A DNA stretch of 64,000 nt from Notospermus geniculatus (GCA_002633025.1 NMRB01000008.1:625739-689738), one strand, 5' to 3'; shown: positions 24,028 through 36,450, counted from the stretch's first letter. Made by a program: numbers and translations. Notes: generated from the letters alone by a model not told the origin.

Positions 24028-27000
24028 ATGGTGTCCCCGATTGTCCTCGGTATCGTCTGCGGTATTACCGGTGGCCTTGTTGTGGTGATCGCTCTGGTGC
24101 TCTGCCGCTATTTCCTGTCGAACAGGAAGCGAAAGACCTCTGGATCCGAGATATCAGTTGAACAGGGATCTGGCCAGTACGTTCCATCCGGAAATGGATC
24201 CTACATGCAAGTTTCTTCTGTAAGTCAGGTAAGCGAGTAGAGAAGACATTGATTTTTTTATGTACCGACTCCCTACGTGTACGTGTTTCAAGTATAATTT
24301 TCGTCCTACAAATTATCAAACACCATCAAAGAGTGGAGGTAAGTGGCTCTTTTACAACTTTAGGAGTTGGCAAGAAAAATCCAGTCAGGACGTCTTCGAA
24401 AGTTGTACAACTGACATTCCGAGTTGGTGCAAAACCAACAGGGCGAAGGGGTAAATTTTGTCCATTCTCGCAATCACCCTTAGCCGAAAAGGTTCTTGCT
24501 GCCATACCAGGAGAATCCTCTGATTTAAGAACCTTCGGTTGTTTAAAAACACTAGAGGTGCTAAATAGAACCCTTTCCCTCAGAAAAGAGTTCTATCTGG
24601 AACCTTTACGGGTTCTTTGGCAACAGAAATGTTCTACATGTATATGGAACCCTCTCGGGTTCTTTACAGAGAGTCCTATACGGAATCTAGAGGTTCCTCT
24701 GCTGGTGAGTCACAAAGAACCCCAAACAAACCTTCTTGGTTTAAGAGTCCTGAACAAGTCAGGCGCTGCTCAGCGATATAAAATAATCGGCGATATAAAA
24801 AATCAGATGGTTTCTTATAGCAATTGTCCATCAATAACTGACTGTGTTCTTTTCCTTTTTCGACGCATACATGCCTGGATTGCCATCTCAGTGGTTCTCA
24901 CTGAAGACATCTCGTGTCGCTTCTTAGAACTAAAGATACGGTATTTTGGCGACCATCGCATCAGTTTGATCCTGATACGGTCATAATCCTGCCATCACAG
25001 GTAGGCCTATAGGGAAAAGGAACAACCTGATTTTTGATTTGTCATCAGAACAATTTGAGAAGTTTCTTTGTGGGCTTGTAAATGCATCGTTCCGCAATTT
25101 GATCTTTTTCTGGCTTGATCCTCATCTTGCTCTTGCTGTCACCGTTGATACTATCAGTTCACCGTTCTGCCTATCGCCAGCTTCAGTTAATCCATATGAA
25201 TACCAAGTATAAGTCTTATATGGGCATTTCCCTTCCCGCAATGACCCTACCCTGCTGCCGTTTCCTGATTGTAATCGCCGCCAAGGGCAAGAACCAGCGC
25301 CAGGCAGTGGTGCTCTTCTCCAGACGAACGGAGACTGCGAAAACTGAGGAATCCGCTGTTGCCAATACCAGTTAGCTATCAGTCAGTGCAGATAGGAAGA
25401 TAAGTCGATGAAGGATAGTTTCTCTCTAACTCGCTAACAATAGGCGGCACTAGTCTGTTTCTCGTGGACTGGGGATTTTCGGAATTTACTTCAGGCTAAA
25501 AGGTTACGCTGTTCTGAAGTCCTGAGGCTACCTTGGATTAGATGGATTACGTTTGAAAATCCATGTTTTGTGTTCCATCCGGAGATAAACAGGTCCATTC
25601 CATCCAAAGTGAGGCAAGATTCTGCAAATGCGCTTGCGTCTGAGGTTGTTCGACGTAGAGTTGCAGGGCGCTTTCACCAGCACACAGACCATAGTTGTGA
25701 CAAGTTGCTTTTAGCATCCTCCAAGGGACCAGATTATCTCCACAGTTATATAAAGCCTCATTTGGATATTATATCTGGACATTAATCCCGACATCCGTTT
25801 CACCATGTCTTCGGAGGCGATCAACAGCATTAGGAAGGTTTCTTGGGGGTTTTGTCCCAAAACCATGGTAACGTATACCTTGTCTTTGATCTATTAATTA
25901 CAACGGTACCTTTAGATCATAAAATTAGTCTTGACATTCTCCTCTTTTCTTGTTAAAGGTCGTTCCATTACTTTGTCTCTTTTGAATGAGCAGGGTTGAC
26001 GGTCATAACGAACATTGGTAGGTCTTCGTGATGCTGGGCAAGAGGTTGTAAGCTGTTACTTGTCCTTGGAAACTTTGTCCTCAATGGTGTGTCCTTCGGA
26101 AGGCATTCATTTTAGTTGATAAGACCGGGGTCGTTTTCGAAACAGCCCTGGAGCTGCATAGTTCTTGTCTTGTCACAAGGTTTACCGTTGAAATGAAAAT
26201 TACTGGAAATAATTGGTGGTAGTCCCTCCAGGCAGAGAATGTTCGCATCCACAGATGTGGAACAATTATTTGAAGAATAGGAAGCGAATCCGCTGACTTA
26301 CTGAATGAGGTCTTGTGGTAAATATGGCCACCAGCCTTCGCCCACCGACTTGAACTCTTCGTGTGAACACAACAATCACTGATTTTAGTGTTTTTCTTGA
26401 ATCTGCTTACTGAGTTCACTTCCTTCCGACAGGTTCGACTCGCACAAAAGTAGCTCCACCCGGGATTACAGGGAACAGTCAACCCTCTAGACTTATCAAT
26501 ATGCTTACTTCTTCTTGTTCTTGTCTTGTTTTAGAAGAGCAATGACACAGATCGATATCTGGTTCTCTTTCGAATCCATCGTCTCTTCACAGCAGATTTC
26601 CCATCCTTCTTGTCGTTGTCGTGTGCACAGCCATTGGCATCATTCAAGTGGATGGTTAGCCATTCACAGTTCCTCTCTCCCTTTCAGAACTGTACTTAAA
26701 TCATACTTTAAATGTGTCCACTGAAAAGCTGCCTTCAAGTAAATCTTGGGACGTGCGATGAGTGCATGCGAGGGCATATCTCACTCCTTTCCCACTCGCT
26801 GCCTTCTGCACAGCTTCAATAAATACTGTGCCATGGCCCGATCCATGTCGAAGGGTCCGTGACCCAAGCTAAGGTTTGACTTCCCTCCCTTGTAATCACG
26901 ATTACATCTAGTGTGACATTGCGTGATTCGTAAATTGAGCCTGAACTGTTTTCCGAAGAGCAATTCTTTGTTACCAGATTGATCCTTCCATAGGATCTCA

Positions 27001-30000
27001 GGATAAAGGAACATTCGACTCGGTAATAGGTTACATAAAGTTCATGTCTATTCCATCCAACGTTTACTTTTTGTTGCGTAATATTATGCGCAATATGTAA
27101 GGCCTGTTTTTGGCATTCTAGTGGTGGAATGGTATCAGGCGCCCGCGAGAGAATGGTTCGCCTGAGAAAAGCATACGTGTCGTTAATAGCTTTCTAAAGA
27201 CTTTAATGACACGAATCAGGATTATGCGTCAACTGTTGCTCGTCTTCACCAAAGAAGCCCGGGATTAGTAATCCACTCGTTACCCCGGGAATTACATGTG
27301 TACGGTAAATACGTCATGCACTTAATGCACTTTAGATCACTCTACCCAAACCTGACAGAAGAAAGCAACGAGGACGCAGTGTTTTCTGAAGAGAAATGAT
27401 TTTAAGCAACAACACTCTCGATAATCCAGCTACGACATGTATATGTCATACTGAGCAGAGAAATACCATCATGTCGAACATGATATAGCCTAGTTTTGAT
27501 AGTACTGCATAGAAAAAGAAAATATGTTGACGGTAATGTTGCGGTTAGGGCAAGGAGGTAACCACATTGCTGAATGGAAATAATCGTTGGAAATGTGTGG
27601 AGTTTTTTTAGAGGAGCGTAGGCGTTACCGAGTACTGTAAGATATTCTCCCCGAAGGAAATCTTCTGTCAATAATGTACAGGCGACCAAAACCAATTTAC
27701 CCAAACTGCTACCCATTCCCCAAAAAGGGTACTTTATTTTATCCAGGATGACACAAAATATGATGTGACGTGCGGAATTCCAAAAGGCGAGCAACGAAAT
27801 AGGTGCCTGTTGCAACTCAAGGAACCCCTTCACCCACGAAAAATGGCCACAGCAAGATAAATACCGATGGCAGCTTGTACTATATTTAGAAACTCTTCGG
27901 CGACCCGGGTGCTTTTCAGTGTTCATTACGTCAGCCGCTGCACTGTGACATTTTAGAAAGGTTTGCGGCTGTGTTTTTCTCTCGTTGGTTACAATTACCC
28001 GTGGTTCATGCTGGATGAGAAGCGACCAAAAGGGAGCCAATTATTTCTAATCGACTAAGGCTCAGCATTGTTGAAAAATCTCTGAGGTGATCTGATGACA
28101 CAATGTGTAATCTACCTCATAGTCATGATAGTATCGATTCGTTCACCAGGTATTAGGACAATGAAGGTGTTACGAATTCAGGTCGAATTTCAATCGAAAA
28201 TGGACCTAAGTTGGCTGGCTGGCTGAGAAATAATGTCCTACTCTGTAAACAGGTGTTTGGTAAACAGCAAACAGTCAATAAAAAGCAATGTGAGAGGAGC
28301 GTCACTGTCTACAACTTCGTAAAAAATATGGAACGTATATAAGGAAAGTGTATTCGAGTTTCGCTTTGCCAACGGGTGCCAAAGTTGTTGACACAATAAA
28401 TTTCACATTTCACATCAGTTCTGCTGCACTGTTATTTTGCCTCCAATGAGCAGGCTCTGCATAATTTCAAAATCCTGATGCACGATTGCACTAGCGATGT
28501 GCCCCATTATCCATACACAGGGAATCGTTTGAACTCCAAAGAAAACCAATGCCTAAACGGGGAATAGATAAAAGGACGGTTAAAGAAACGTTGACCTTTA
28601 CGGAAGAGAAATGAGAATGTTGATCAATGTCTGGTCTAAATATGTCCCTGCTGGATATCAGCAAAAACGAAGAGGTTTCTGGTCATCCAGACATCTTGAA
28701 ATATGACCAGGCTTCTTTCCTCGGCCGTTGTCTTATGTTGCCTAAATATTGACCAGTTCAGCGTACTGGGCATTTCAGTGTGGAGAATGTGGTAAATTGG
28801 TGGCCGACGCTGTCAGATCAGGTCGCTTTCACCAGCTCTTTGGCTCATCCATTTCCTGAATCGTCTACGCGCGTCTTTCCAACAGGTGGGACACCAAGGG
28901 ACAGAAGTAAATTGGGCCGCCAGAGAAAGGAAACTGACCGTGTCGTGCATATCCTACTTGCCCACTATAAAGTCCACAAATCCAGGACAGTGACCGAGTT
29001 ATTCACTGTTTCGATTATGCATGGTCTAAATAAAAATTTTTAAAATTTGTTGACTCTGAACTATTTCTCATTGCAGGAATTCCGTGTATCAAAGGAGTCC
29101 CTGAACGTACAGCCACGCCCCATACCAACCATACAGAAGGAACGGCTAAATGATTCTCCAACAGAATCAGACACCGTCAGCCTTGGTGCCTGCAGCACCA
29201 ACAGCGCAAACAGTTCTGGATTTGATGTACCGTTAGGTTAGTGGAATTTATCCTTGGGCGTTCACTCCCCACCTTAACCAGCAAACTGCTAATTCATTAT
29301 CACGTCTTGTTCATCATCATTACCTATCGCATCTGCAAACATTTCCACGTTGGTATTATTTTACTCTGCGTTACCACACCCAAATAGGTGTACGTACATG
29401 TATCAGAATCGCTAAGGTTTCAACCAAAACTATTTTTTGTCATCATTTGGCACTTCGCAAAAAATGGCTTTTTATCATGTTATCTGTACTGAGACACCCA
29501 CGCTTCCATAAACGTTACTTCCATATTACGAACAACCTACCATTTATTCTGGATGTAGGCATTGTATCAGCTTGTTGTTCATTAATCTGTCAAACATAAG
29601 TCGATCTGTCATAGTCACGACTGAGGCTTTTTCAAAACGTGGGTTCAGAGGCGATGAAAGCTGTCTTAATGCACCTTCTGTCACATCACAAAGGAAGGCA
29701 TCGCTAAGATTTAATAGATTCCTCGTCCCTCTGGCATAATGTCATGTATAAACACGAGCGAAGACAGAATTTGTAGATAAACAGGAAAGGGAATGGAAAC
29801 AAATCACTTACACCAGTATCCATTTGAAAGAGATCAGTCAGCATTTATGAGGCTTAGTTCTTCATTTTGACTTCATGTAGTATAGAACTGGATGGAATTG
29901 ACCAAATCCAATGGCAAACAGATGGACGCTGAATGTTGGTATTCAATGGTAATCAATAACAAATATCCTTTAACCTTGCGATACCACAACCTCCATTCCC

Positions 30001-31745
30001 TTTCACGACATCCATCAGCCGGTCTGAGATGTCTGTTAATTACACCAAATGCATTAGGACTACACCAGAGAAGAATATACTATGACCTTTCGTTTGTTCT
30101 TTAAAGTACGTTTGTACCTTTGCCAATAGTTCTATCGATTAGGTTCTCTTTTCCAGGGTCAATTCGACCAGACCTTTATCAAAGAAAGGACGCTGTGCTC
30201 CGCCAGGAATCTAGGGACAGCATCGTCAGACTTGGAAGGCTTCATATACGTGTTAAATATGACTTTAACACTTCTGATTTAGTTGTCCATGTAATCGAAG
30301 GTGGGTAGAATACGTTAGACTTCCACATTTCGAAGTATTTGATACACCAACAAACTGAGAACGGACTGTGAAGGAAAACACGACCGAGTCCGATGTTCTT
30401 TTCCAATGATGTAATGAAATGTACTGAAGGAATCTTATATAACAGACTGACTGAATTATCTTACAGCCCAAGACTTGCCACCTATTGACTCAGCTGGTTT
30501 GAGCGACCCCTACGTGAAGCTGATGCTGAGCCCTGAGGTTGACACAAAACTACGCCAGACATCACTGAAGCGTAGAACGATCAACCCTGTCTTTGACGAA
30601 TACTTCAAGTTCCCTGTCACCTTCGAGGACCTGGCCGACAGATCGGTCGTATTCTTCATCTACAATTATGACAAGTTTTCGAGGCATGACGTCATGGGAT
30701 CAGTCAGCCTCGATTTAGCTCAAGTTGACGTCAGCACCAGCCTAGAGATTTGGAGTGACATACAGAAACACGAACAGGTACGTGACTTCAGACAGGAACG
30801 AAAACGCTCTTCCTCACCCGAAAGCATGAAACCCACGGTGATCAAAAATCTGATTATCAGGACCTCAAGGAAGGTTCGTTTTCCTTGCAGCCACGGTAAT
30901 CAACTATCATTTGACGTGGCTTCAGCTGGCACGTGTATCAGCCTTGGTGATGAAGTTATTTCTAGTCATGATAACACCCCAAATATATATTCTCGTGACT
31001 CATCCAAATATATCATTTTCAGTTCTTTATCTATTCCCTATGCTTTAAGAGGTTTCTCATGTTCAGGCTTGCATTACTTGCAGACTGAGAGCGACCTCGG
31101 CGAGCTGTTAGTGTCCTTGAGTTACCTTCCCTCGGCTGAGAGGTTGACTGTGGTCATTATGAAGGCACAGGACCTAAAGATGGTTGATGTGGCGTCTGCA
31201 TCTGGATCATCTGGTACGTAGTGCTAATGCAATCTGGCTGTCAACATGACTTGACTATAGCCATTTCTAGTTCTAGAAATGTTGTTTTTCAACCTGGCTT
31301 TCATAATTCTGCCGTATCAAAGATGGGTTATCGACATACTTTTTTGTCACTGCATCAAGTTAGAAGTCAGTTCATCCAATTGGTGACTGAGAACCCTTTT
31401 TTCATCATTGACGGTAGATGTATCTGCCTTTTTCCAGATCCGTTCGTAAGAGTCTCACTGATTGTTGACGGCAAGAGGGTAAAGAAAAAGAAGACGGCTG
31501 TGCGAAAGAATACACGCAATCCGGTCTGGAACGAAGCCCTGGTTTTCAATGTTCCAGCGGAAATGCTTCCGCGGGTTGCTTTGGAGATCGCAGTGATGGA
31601 CTATGACCTCCTGGGACACAACGAACTCGTCGGTATGTGTGTAGTCACACAGGAGGGTCAGGGCTCAAGCGGAAAACATTGGACCGACATGACCGGGAAT
31701 TTTCGGAAGGCGATAGCAATGTGGCACAGTCTGAAACGTCCGTAA
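24028..31745 (+). CDS. Synaptotagmin-12-like protein, tandem paralog A
   Basis: Coding exons are 24028-24228, 29077-29236, 30157-30300, 30467-30777, 31084-31213 and 31438-31745; phases 0,1,1,0,1 join to 417 residues. The ATG lies 7 bases after a strong acceptor (24020), so a UTR exon upstream is likely. The order is a short N-terminus, one TM helix (about 4-27) with a basic stop-transfer, a Ser-rich linker, C2A (about 147-270), C2B (about 278-414) and a terminal WHSL (411-414). Synaptotagmins are membrane-anchored C2 proteins of vesicle traffic. Calcium-loop residues by alignment to Syt1: C2A D176, D182, N235 (usually Asp), D237 and D243; C2B D307, D316, D370, D372 and E378 (usually Asp), with loop 1 three residues longer. 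C2B starts with GELLVSLSYLPSAERLTVV, the SYT12 signature. Exon 1 has a second in-frame donor 9 bases earlier (after 24219). It may bind calcium weakly; that is inference. Confidence 0.92.
24219..24230 (+). other. Two tandem in-frame splice donors
   Basis: GTAAGT begins at 24220 and GTAAGC at 24229. Both leave the reading frame in phase 0, so use of one or the other includes or omits three residues (Val-Ser-Gln) at the end of the membrane-proximal segment of synaptotagmin-like A. Both match the donor consensus well. Confidence 0.6.
24249..24986 (+). other. 245-codon open frame within intron 1 of synaptotagmin A
   Basis: The frame stays open for 738 bases but begins at a non-ATG codon, has no recognisable domain, and its middle third runs through repetitive sequence (24450-24730) rich in GGGTTCTTT and GGAACC phrases, which contain few stops. 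I treat it as probably non-coding. A retained exon or gene fragment cannot be excluded. Confidence 0.12.
24450..24730. repeat. GGTTCT/AGAACC-rich degenerate repeat
   Basis: Alternating AACC...GGGTTCTTT and GGAACC...GGTTCC phrases recur at irregular spacing (for example near 24570, 24600, 24620, 24650 and 24690). It resembles the AACC/GGTT short interspersed repeats seen in many aquatic animals. Boundaries are approximate. Confidence 0.4.
24987..29076. other. Intron 1 of synaptotagmin A; no further exon recognised
   Basis: This is the largest part of a 4.85-kb intron. It contains a 212-codon minus-strand frame (27402-28040, non-ATG start) without recognisable domain. No additional synaptotagmin exon is required, because exon 1 and exon 2 join in phase 0. 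Confidence 0.5.
29237..30156. other. Intron 2 of synaptotagmin A
   Basis: Intron between the linker exon and the start of C2A. It has donor GTTAGT and acceptor TTCCAG. No other feature is seen. Confidence 0.6.
30778..31083. other. Intron between C2A and C2B of synaptotagmin A
   Basis: This 306-base intron is open in the C2A frame for its whole length, so a simple ORF scan fuses the two C2 exons. Donor GTACGT after 30777 and acceptor CTTGCAG ending at 31083 give a clean phase-0 joint, and the intervening translation does not resemble a synaptotagmin linker. Confidence 0.65.
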
Positions 31746-31969
31746 GAAGTTCAGTGAGAGGTCGCCAAACATTTGGCTTGAGAATCACAAATTGTTGATC
31801 GTACTGATCCAAACATCATCAGGCGAATTGTTTCTGAATTTTGCCGTGGGATTCTAAAGTACCTGGTGTGACTGCCAAGTTTGAAGTGAAAGTGCCTTCC
31901 CAAGAAGAGTAGCACTCTCAAGTTGGAAATTGTACCGTAGTAAAGAGTCTTCTTTGCAAGAAAATTCTC
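31746..31969. other. Probable 3' UTR of synaptotagmin A
   Basis: Sequence directly after the TAA stop. I could not identify a polyadenylation signal with confidence. Confidence 0.35.
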
Positions 31970-32131
31970 TTAAAGGGCCTCTAGAGGCAGCTCGCCATTA
32001 GGCTACTATCAGTACCGGTTCTTCAGCTAGGCGGCGCCACTTTAACGTTAATCACCAGTACAAGGCATTGAACCTGGGTTTTCCCCGGGGTTTTCCCCAG
32101 CCATGCTGGGCTGCCTCTAGAGGCCCTTTAA
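31970..32131. mobile_element. MITE with AAGGGCCTCTAGAGGCAGC ends and TTAA flanks
   Basis: TTAA at 31970-31973 and at 32128-32131 bracket terminal inverted repeats AAGGGCCTCTAGAGGCAGC at the left and its near-exact complement at the right. The ends are themselves palindromic around TCTAGA. The 160-base length, absent coding capacity and TTAA target are typical of non-autonomous piggyBac-type elements. It sits about 225 bases past the synaptotagmin A stop codon and may be transcribed in its 3' UTR. Confidence 0.75.
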
Positions 32132-34438
32132 GGGAACCCATGCTCAAGAGGCCTGACCTGAAAGAGCAGGTACATCTCAAATGGCTAATTTTGGTTAGAA
32201 CGATAGAGAACACTTGGACCCTTTTCTTTCCACATGGGAATGATCGCTGTGTGGGATTTCTTGAAGACGCACTTCAAGCAAGTAGCGGCCGTTGTGAATG
32301 TGATATAAGTACATATACCTTTCGATAGGTGTAGACTAGTTAGAGTTGGTGAACACAGGCAATCAGGGAAAAAAATTGCTGGACGACGATGCTGTGAATG
32401 TCGTTCGAGATAGAGGTTTTTTCATACAGACATCTATTAATTGGATTTACTGGTGCTCCGTAGATTCGGCCAGTTGATGAACAAATTTCCGGAAAGAATC
32501 AGGGTGTGGTTGATCAGAAAGAGAGTCAGGAACTGTAAGCCTCGAAAACTGTGCAAACACTGTTTTACGGCCTGTCAATCCATTCGATTCGGCCTCGAGA
32601 ATGTCGTACAGAACGGTCGGTATTGTAACTGGACTTGATATAAACGGGCACACAGAGAGAACAAATGTGGATACGAGTCCAGAATCAACAAGGCCATTCG
32701 AGGCTGGGTATAAAACACTGTAGAATAATTCGAACCACTCATTTTGGTATACGAAGTACCTGTATACGATGTATGGGTAAAAACGACAAACTGAATCTTC
32801 CATGATTCATTCGTACGCTTAGCTCGTCCTTTTTTTGGCGAGTCAGAAATGAAGTTTATTTCTGTTTTGGGCGACACATCAGCGTGTCACCTGTTGAAAG
32901 TATTTGATATTTTATCCGTCATTTTCAAATGAACGGAACTCGCAGCTGGTGATTGGTCCACGACTTAACAGGGCTTTTTCATGGTGGGAGAGCTTGCCAC
33001 CACCATGTCAGCCATCAGAGCAGTGTTTTTTCAGCTTGAAGCAAGGGACCAGGCTACAGTTGTATGGAATTTTGAAAGTAGCCGAACTGATCATGACTGA
33101 CGTACATGTAGGTGTATTCAGTTCAGCTATGCTTCGTGGCTTGGGTCGCATTCTAGTGCAGAATTTCAGAAAGATAGTGGTACCTTAAGGTTCCAGAACA
33201 TCAAGTAATGTTCAATGAGGGTTCTGAAATGTTATGTCCGAAAACTTTTGATTTCATATTATATTGATATAACCGGTTATCAAAGCAAATTGTGTTATGT
33301 ACCCAAATTGTGATATAAATGCGCACATCTGATATCAATCGCGAATTTTCATGTTCCTGCACGGGTATTGTAATTGTATTAGATGTACGTGTATTTTTGT
33401 GCTTTGATCCCAACTGTATACAAATACGTAACTACCAACGGTTGTTTCAGAAATAATCAGACCTCCTTAATTACCTTTCAGCATCCTAAACCTTCCCAAT
33501 TGGCGCACATAACTTTCTGATCATTTTCCCGATCAATCTATAATTGATGGGTCGGATCAAATATTGGTCGATCCTGTCATCAGTCCAATCAGCCAATAAA
33601 TACTATTGATCGGCGGCAAAATTACTAATCAGTCAGAAGTACGTTACTTTGAAATACACCAATACATTCAGTCATTGCTGTTTTAAGGGAGGGCTGTGCC
33701 AGGTCTAATGATCTGGAACGTTATTCACAAAACCTCCATTGGCCTTGCAGATTAAGTTGACGGGTTCTCTATCTTTTCAGTGTGTATTGCACTGTGTGTA
33801 GTGATGAAGACGAAACCAGTCCGCTTACGGACCCAAACTTCATGAGGTAGTATTGATAACAAGACCTGATCTTAACTTCCGTTTGGTGAATCAATCCCTA
33901 TGACTACGACCTATGTATTACCCCTTCTATATACCCATTCTGTGTGTTGAGACGTAACATACTCTACATTTAACAATATGATATAGTCTAGTATAAGTAA
34001 CCAATACATATACTTATAGCTTCTCTGTGCAGACCAATATATTTATCATGTATGTGTTAGTAAATCTTGCCCTTTGTAACGTTTTATGTTTACAACGAAT
34101 CCTTATGTCCAAGGAAAAGAGGACCCTTGAGAAAACATACTGAAAATAACACTATTTTTCTCAGACGATGACATTCAATACCAAAGCAAATTGGTGGTAT
34201 CGGTGTCCGAAAAATCTTCTGACTTGCACGTTAAGGCATTGGGTTTATCTCTTGGAACTTTCCTCTCCTGTTTTTTTGGCAATTCTGGTAGTTGCCATCA
34301 ATCTCTAAAGGGGTCTTCTACTTACTAGTGAGTCATTTTAACAGGAAATTGTACTGAGAACACCTCTCTTGCATCCAGCTGAGGTACCTAATTCTTGTGA
34401 CGTTGGACGTATGATGGTGTGACCAGTTTGCGTGGTAC
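32132..34438. other. Intergenic; no gene recognised
   Basis: Overlapping frames at 32.4-32.9 kb on both strands and others have no motif. Nothing else is seen. Confidence 0.4.
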
Positions 34439-34735
34439 TAAGGGCTGATTCATACTCGCTTGCGGACCGTCAAGCGCATGAAACTGATCGCAGGTTTCCA
34501 CGACGTGAATGTGCACACGCAGTGAAATTGATCATAGTCGGCGCAAAATCCGGACGGAGTATGAATCAGCCTTAAGCCTTTACCGCCCGATTGCGGCGTT
34601 AAGGCTGATTCATACTCCGTCCGGATTTTGCGCCGACTATGATCAATTTCACTGCGTGTGCACATTCACGTCGTGGAAACCTGCGATCAGTTTCATGCGC
34701 TTGACGGTCCGCAAGCGAGTATGAATCAGCCCTTA
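34439..34735. mobile_element. Two copies of a 137-bp MITE in inverted orientation
   Basis: The arm 34439-34575 is an almost perfect reverse complement of 34599-34735, with a 23-base spacer. Each arm is itself bounded by inverted ends reading AAGGCTGATTCATACTC next to TTAA or TAA. Two complete elements therefore face each other, making a nearly 300-base palindrome. Frames at 34450-34665, 34509-34724 and 34599-34787 are consequences of this symmetry. Confidence 0.8.
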
Positions 34736-34887
34736 AGCCGGTGACAGACTGGCGCGTACGCAGCGCGTCCTTCAGGCGTTCCGCCAATCAGATTCTTCGG
34801 TAGGTGTTTCGGTCCGTGTTAACGCCTTCCTGATTGGTTGAACGCTTCCAGACGCGTTGCTTACGCGCCAGTCTGTCACCGCCTTTA
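34733..34887. mobile_element. Adjacent MITE, GGTGACAGACTGGCGCGTA ends
   Basis: Starting beside the TTAA at the right edge of the preceding palindrome, GGTGACAGACTGGCGCGTA is matched by its complement ending at about 34883, followed by TTTA. The subterminal regions are also inverted (CCAATCAG against CTGATTGG). Length is about 150 bases, with no coding potential. Confidence 0.7.
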
Positions 34888-36450
34888 CTCGCTTTGCGTC
34901 CGTAATTATTTTGTTATGTATCGAAAATAGAGATATTAATTTACCGTGAAATGTTTATGTCTCGCGGGCGCGCGCGTGAATAAACGTGAATGAAAGGGAA
35001 AAAACGGGAGTACCACGAAAACTGTTCTACCCCGAAAACTGGTCACTCGATCATACATGTTATTCCGACAGCCTTGGCTGTCAGTAGCCATTCAGGTTAT
35101 GCCAAGGCTTTTTCAGTTGCATCCCTGGTTGATGTATCTTTTTATATAAAATAAGGTGACAATTCATATTTTCATACGGGAAAGACAAAAGAAGATTCGA
35201 CTAGGCGTAGATTTTTTTAAATTTTGTAACTTGCACCGTTTTAGTTGTCATATAGATATCAAGTGATTTTGAGTGTTGGTGTGTGTGTGCGTGTGTATAG
35301 ACGTATGTTTGTGGTCGAATTACGTTGTGATCATTCTATTCCACATAACAACGTTATAATGTATATTTTGGTGATTTCTTTCTGAACCTCTACCTCGTCT
35401 TGGTCGGTTATAATAGCCATTAAGCGCAGTGATAACACTGACTGGTACTGCAATCGAAAAAGAGTGTGGCTGCCTGCAGTGCAATGTTTCAAGTTCATGT
35501 ACGTACATGTACGTAAAATGGCACATTTTCCACACTGAGAATTGTCAATGGTCATATTTTACGAAGCTGAGGAATGCTTTCGAATGGAACATTATGCTCA
35601 ATTTCATGACCATAGTATATTCAACAACTTGTTCCGCCTGATCTTGCCAGTCAACTTTTCGGGGATTCCGGGAGCCTAATTTCCGGAGAACTTCATTTCA
35701 AAGAACTGTGACAACCCACTTTCATTTTGGAAACAAGGCATGAAATTATGTCATATAGCCTACCGGTTGATTTCATCATCCGTAACCCTGCATTTTGTAT
35801 TGGGTGCAGAAAGAAAAAGAGCTTTGATCAAAAATACTCTGCTAGAATTCTGTTACGTTATAGAAAACTACAGCCAGTGAGTGGAAAAAGTTGCTGCTTC
35901 TGTAGTGATGTTCGACGAAGAGTTGACGTGCATCGTTTCAGAAGCAGACTCATTAATTCAAAAGATTCCCCGACCCTTTCTGTTGGGAGAGCACCCAACA
36001 CGTATTTCACAAGTACATTTTCAATTTGTGGCAAATATATTTGTTATTGTTTCTATTGTGTTGGCGGCCATTTGTACATACTAAACTGTATTTTTATGAC
36101 GATTACGACTAAATGGATTACCTGGTGCTAATAAAGTCACTTTGTGGCCCCTGACTGGTTCATCCTTGTTTCGTTCCTTTTTTAAAATCTAGCTCATCGC
36201 CAGAGATGACAACCAAGGATAAAAAAAATGGTAAGATGCAAATCGACTACTCGACTTGACAGACTGAGGTGTTTCAGTGTCAACCATAGGTAGCAACAGC
36301 GATAGGAGGAATTTACCTGTCCGATGATTGCCCTTAGCAGATACCTCAAACANAATTACATGTACATGATTGTATACGTATATTCAGATAGTCCTTTCCT
36401 GGGCTTCGCTTTTTTCGGCTACATCAGCACTGAGTATTGGAAACCACAAA
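34888..36450. other. Intergenic; short GTGTGT and ACGTACATGT runs, no gene
   Basis: No gene is recognised. A 134-codon plus frame at 35727-36131 is Cys-rich but without a known pattern or splice context. A single N at 36353 shows no flanking duplication that I can see. Confidence 0.4.

Noticed and set aside
30778-31083. Continuous coding through the C2A/C2B interval of synaptotagmin A
   Set aside because: The interval is open, but its translation does not resemble a synaptotagmin, and perfect donor and acceptor sites remove it in phase 0.
34450-34787. Mirror-image frames on both strands
   Set aside because: They are produced by the inverted pair of MITEs and contain no coding signal.
35727-36131. 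Cys-rich 134-codon plus-strand frame as a secreted peptide gene
   Set aside because: No signal peptide, no regular cysteine spacing and no exon borders were seen.
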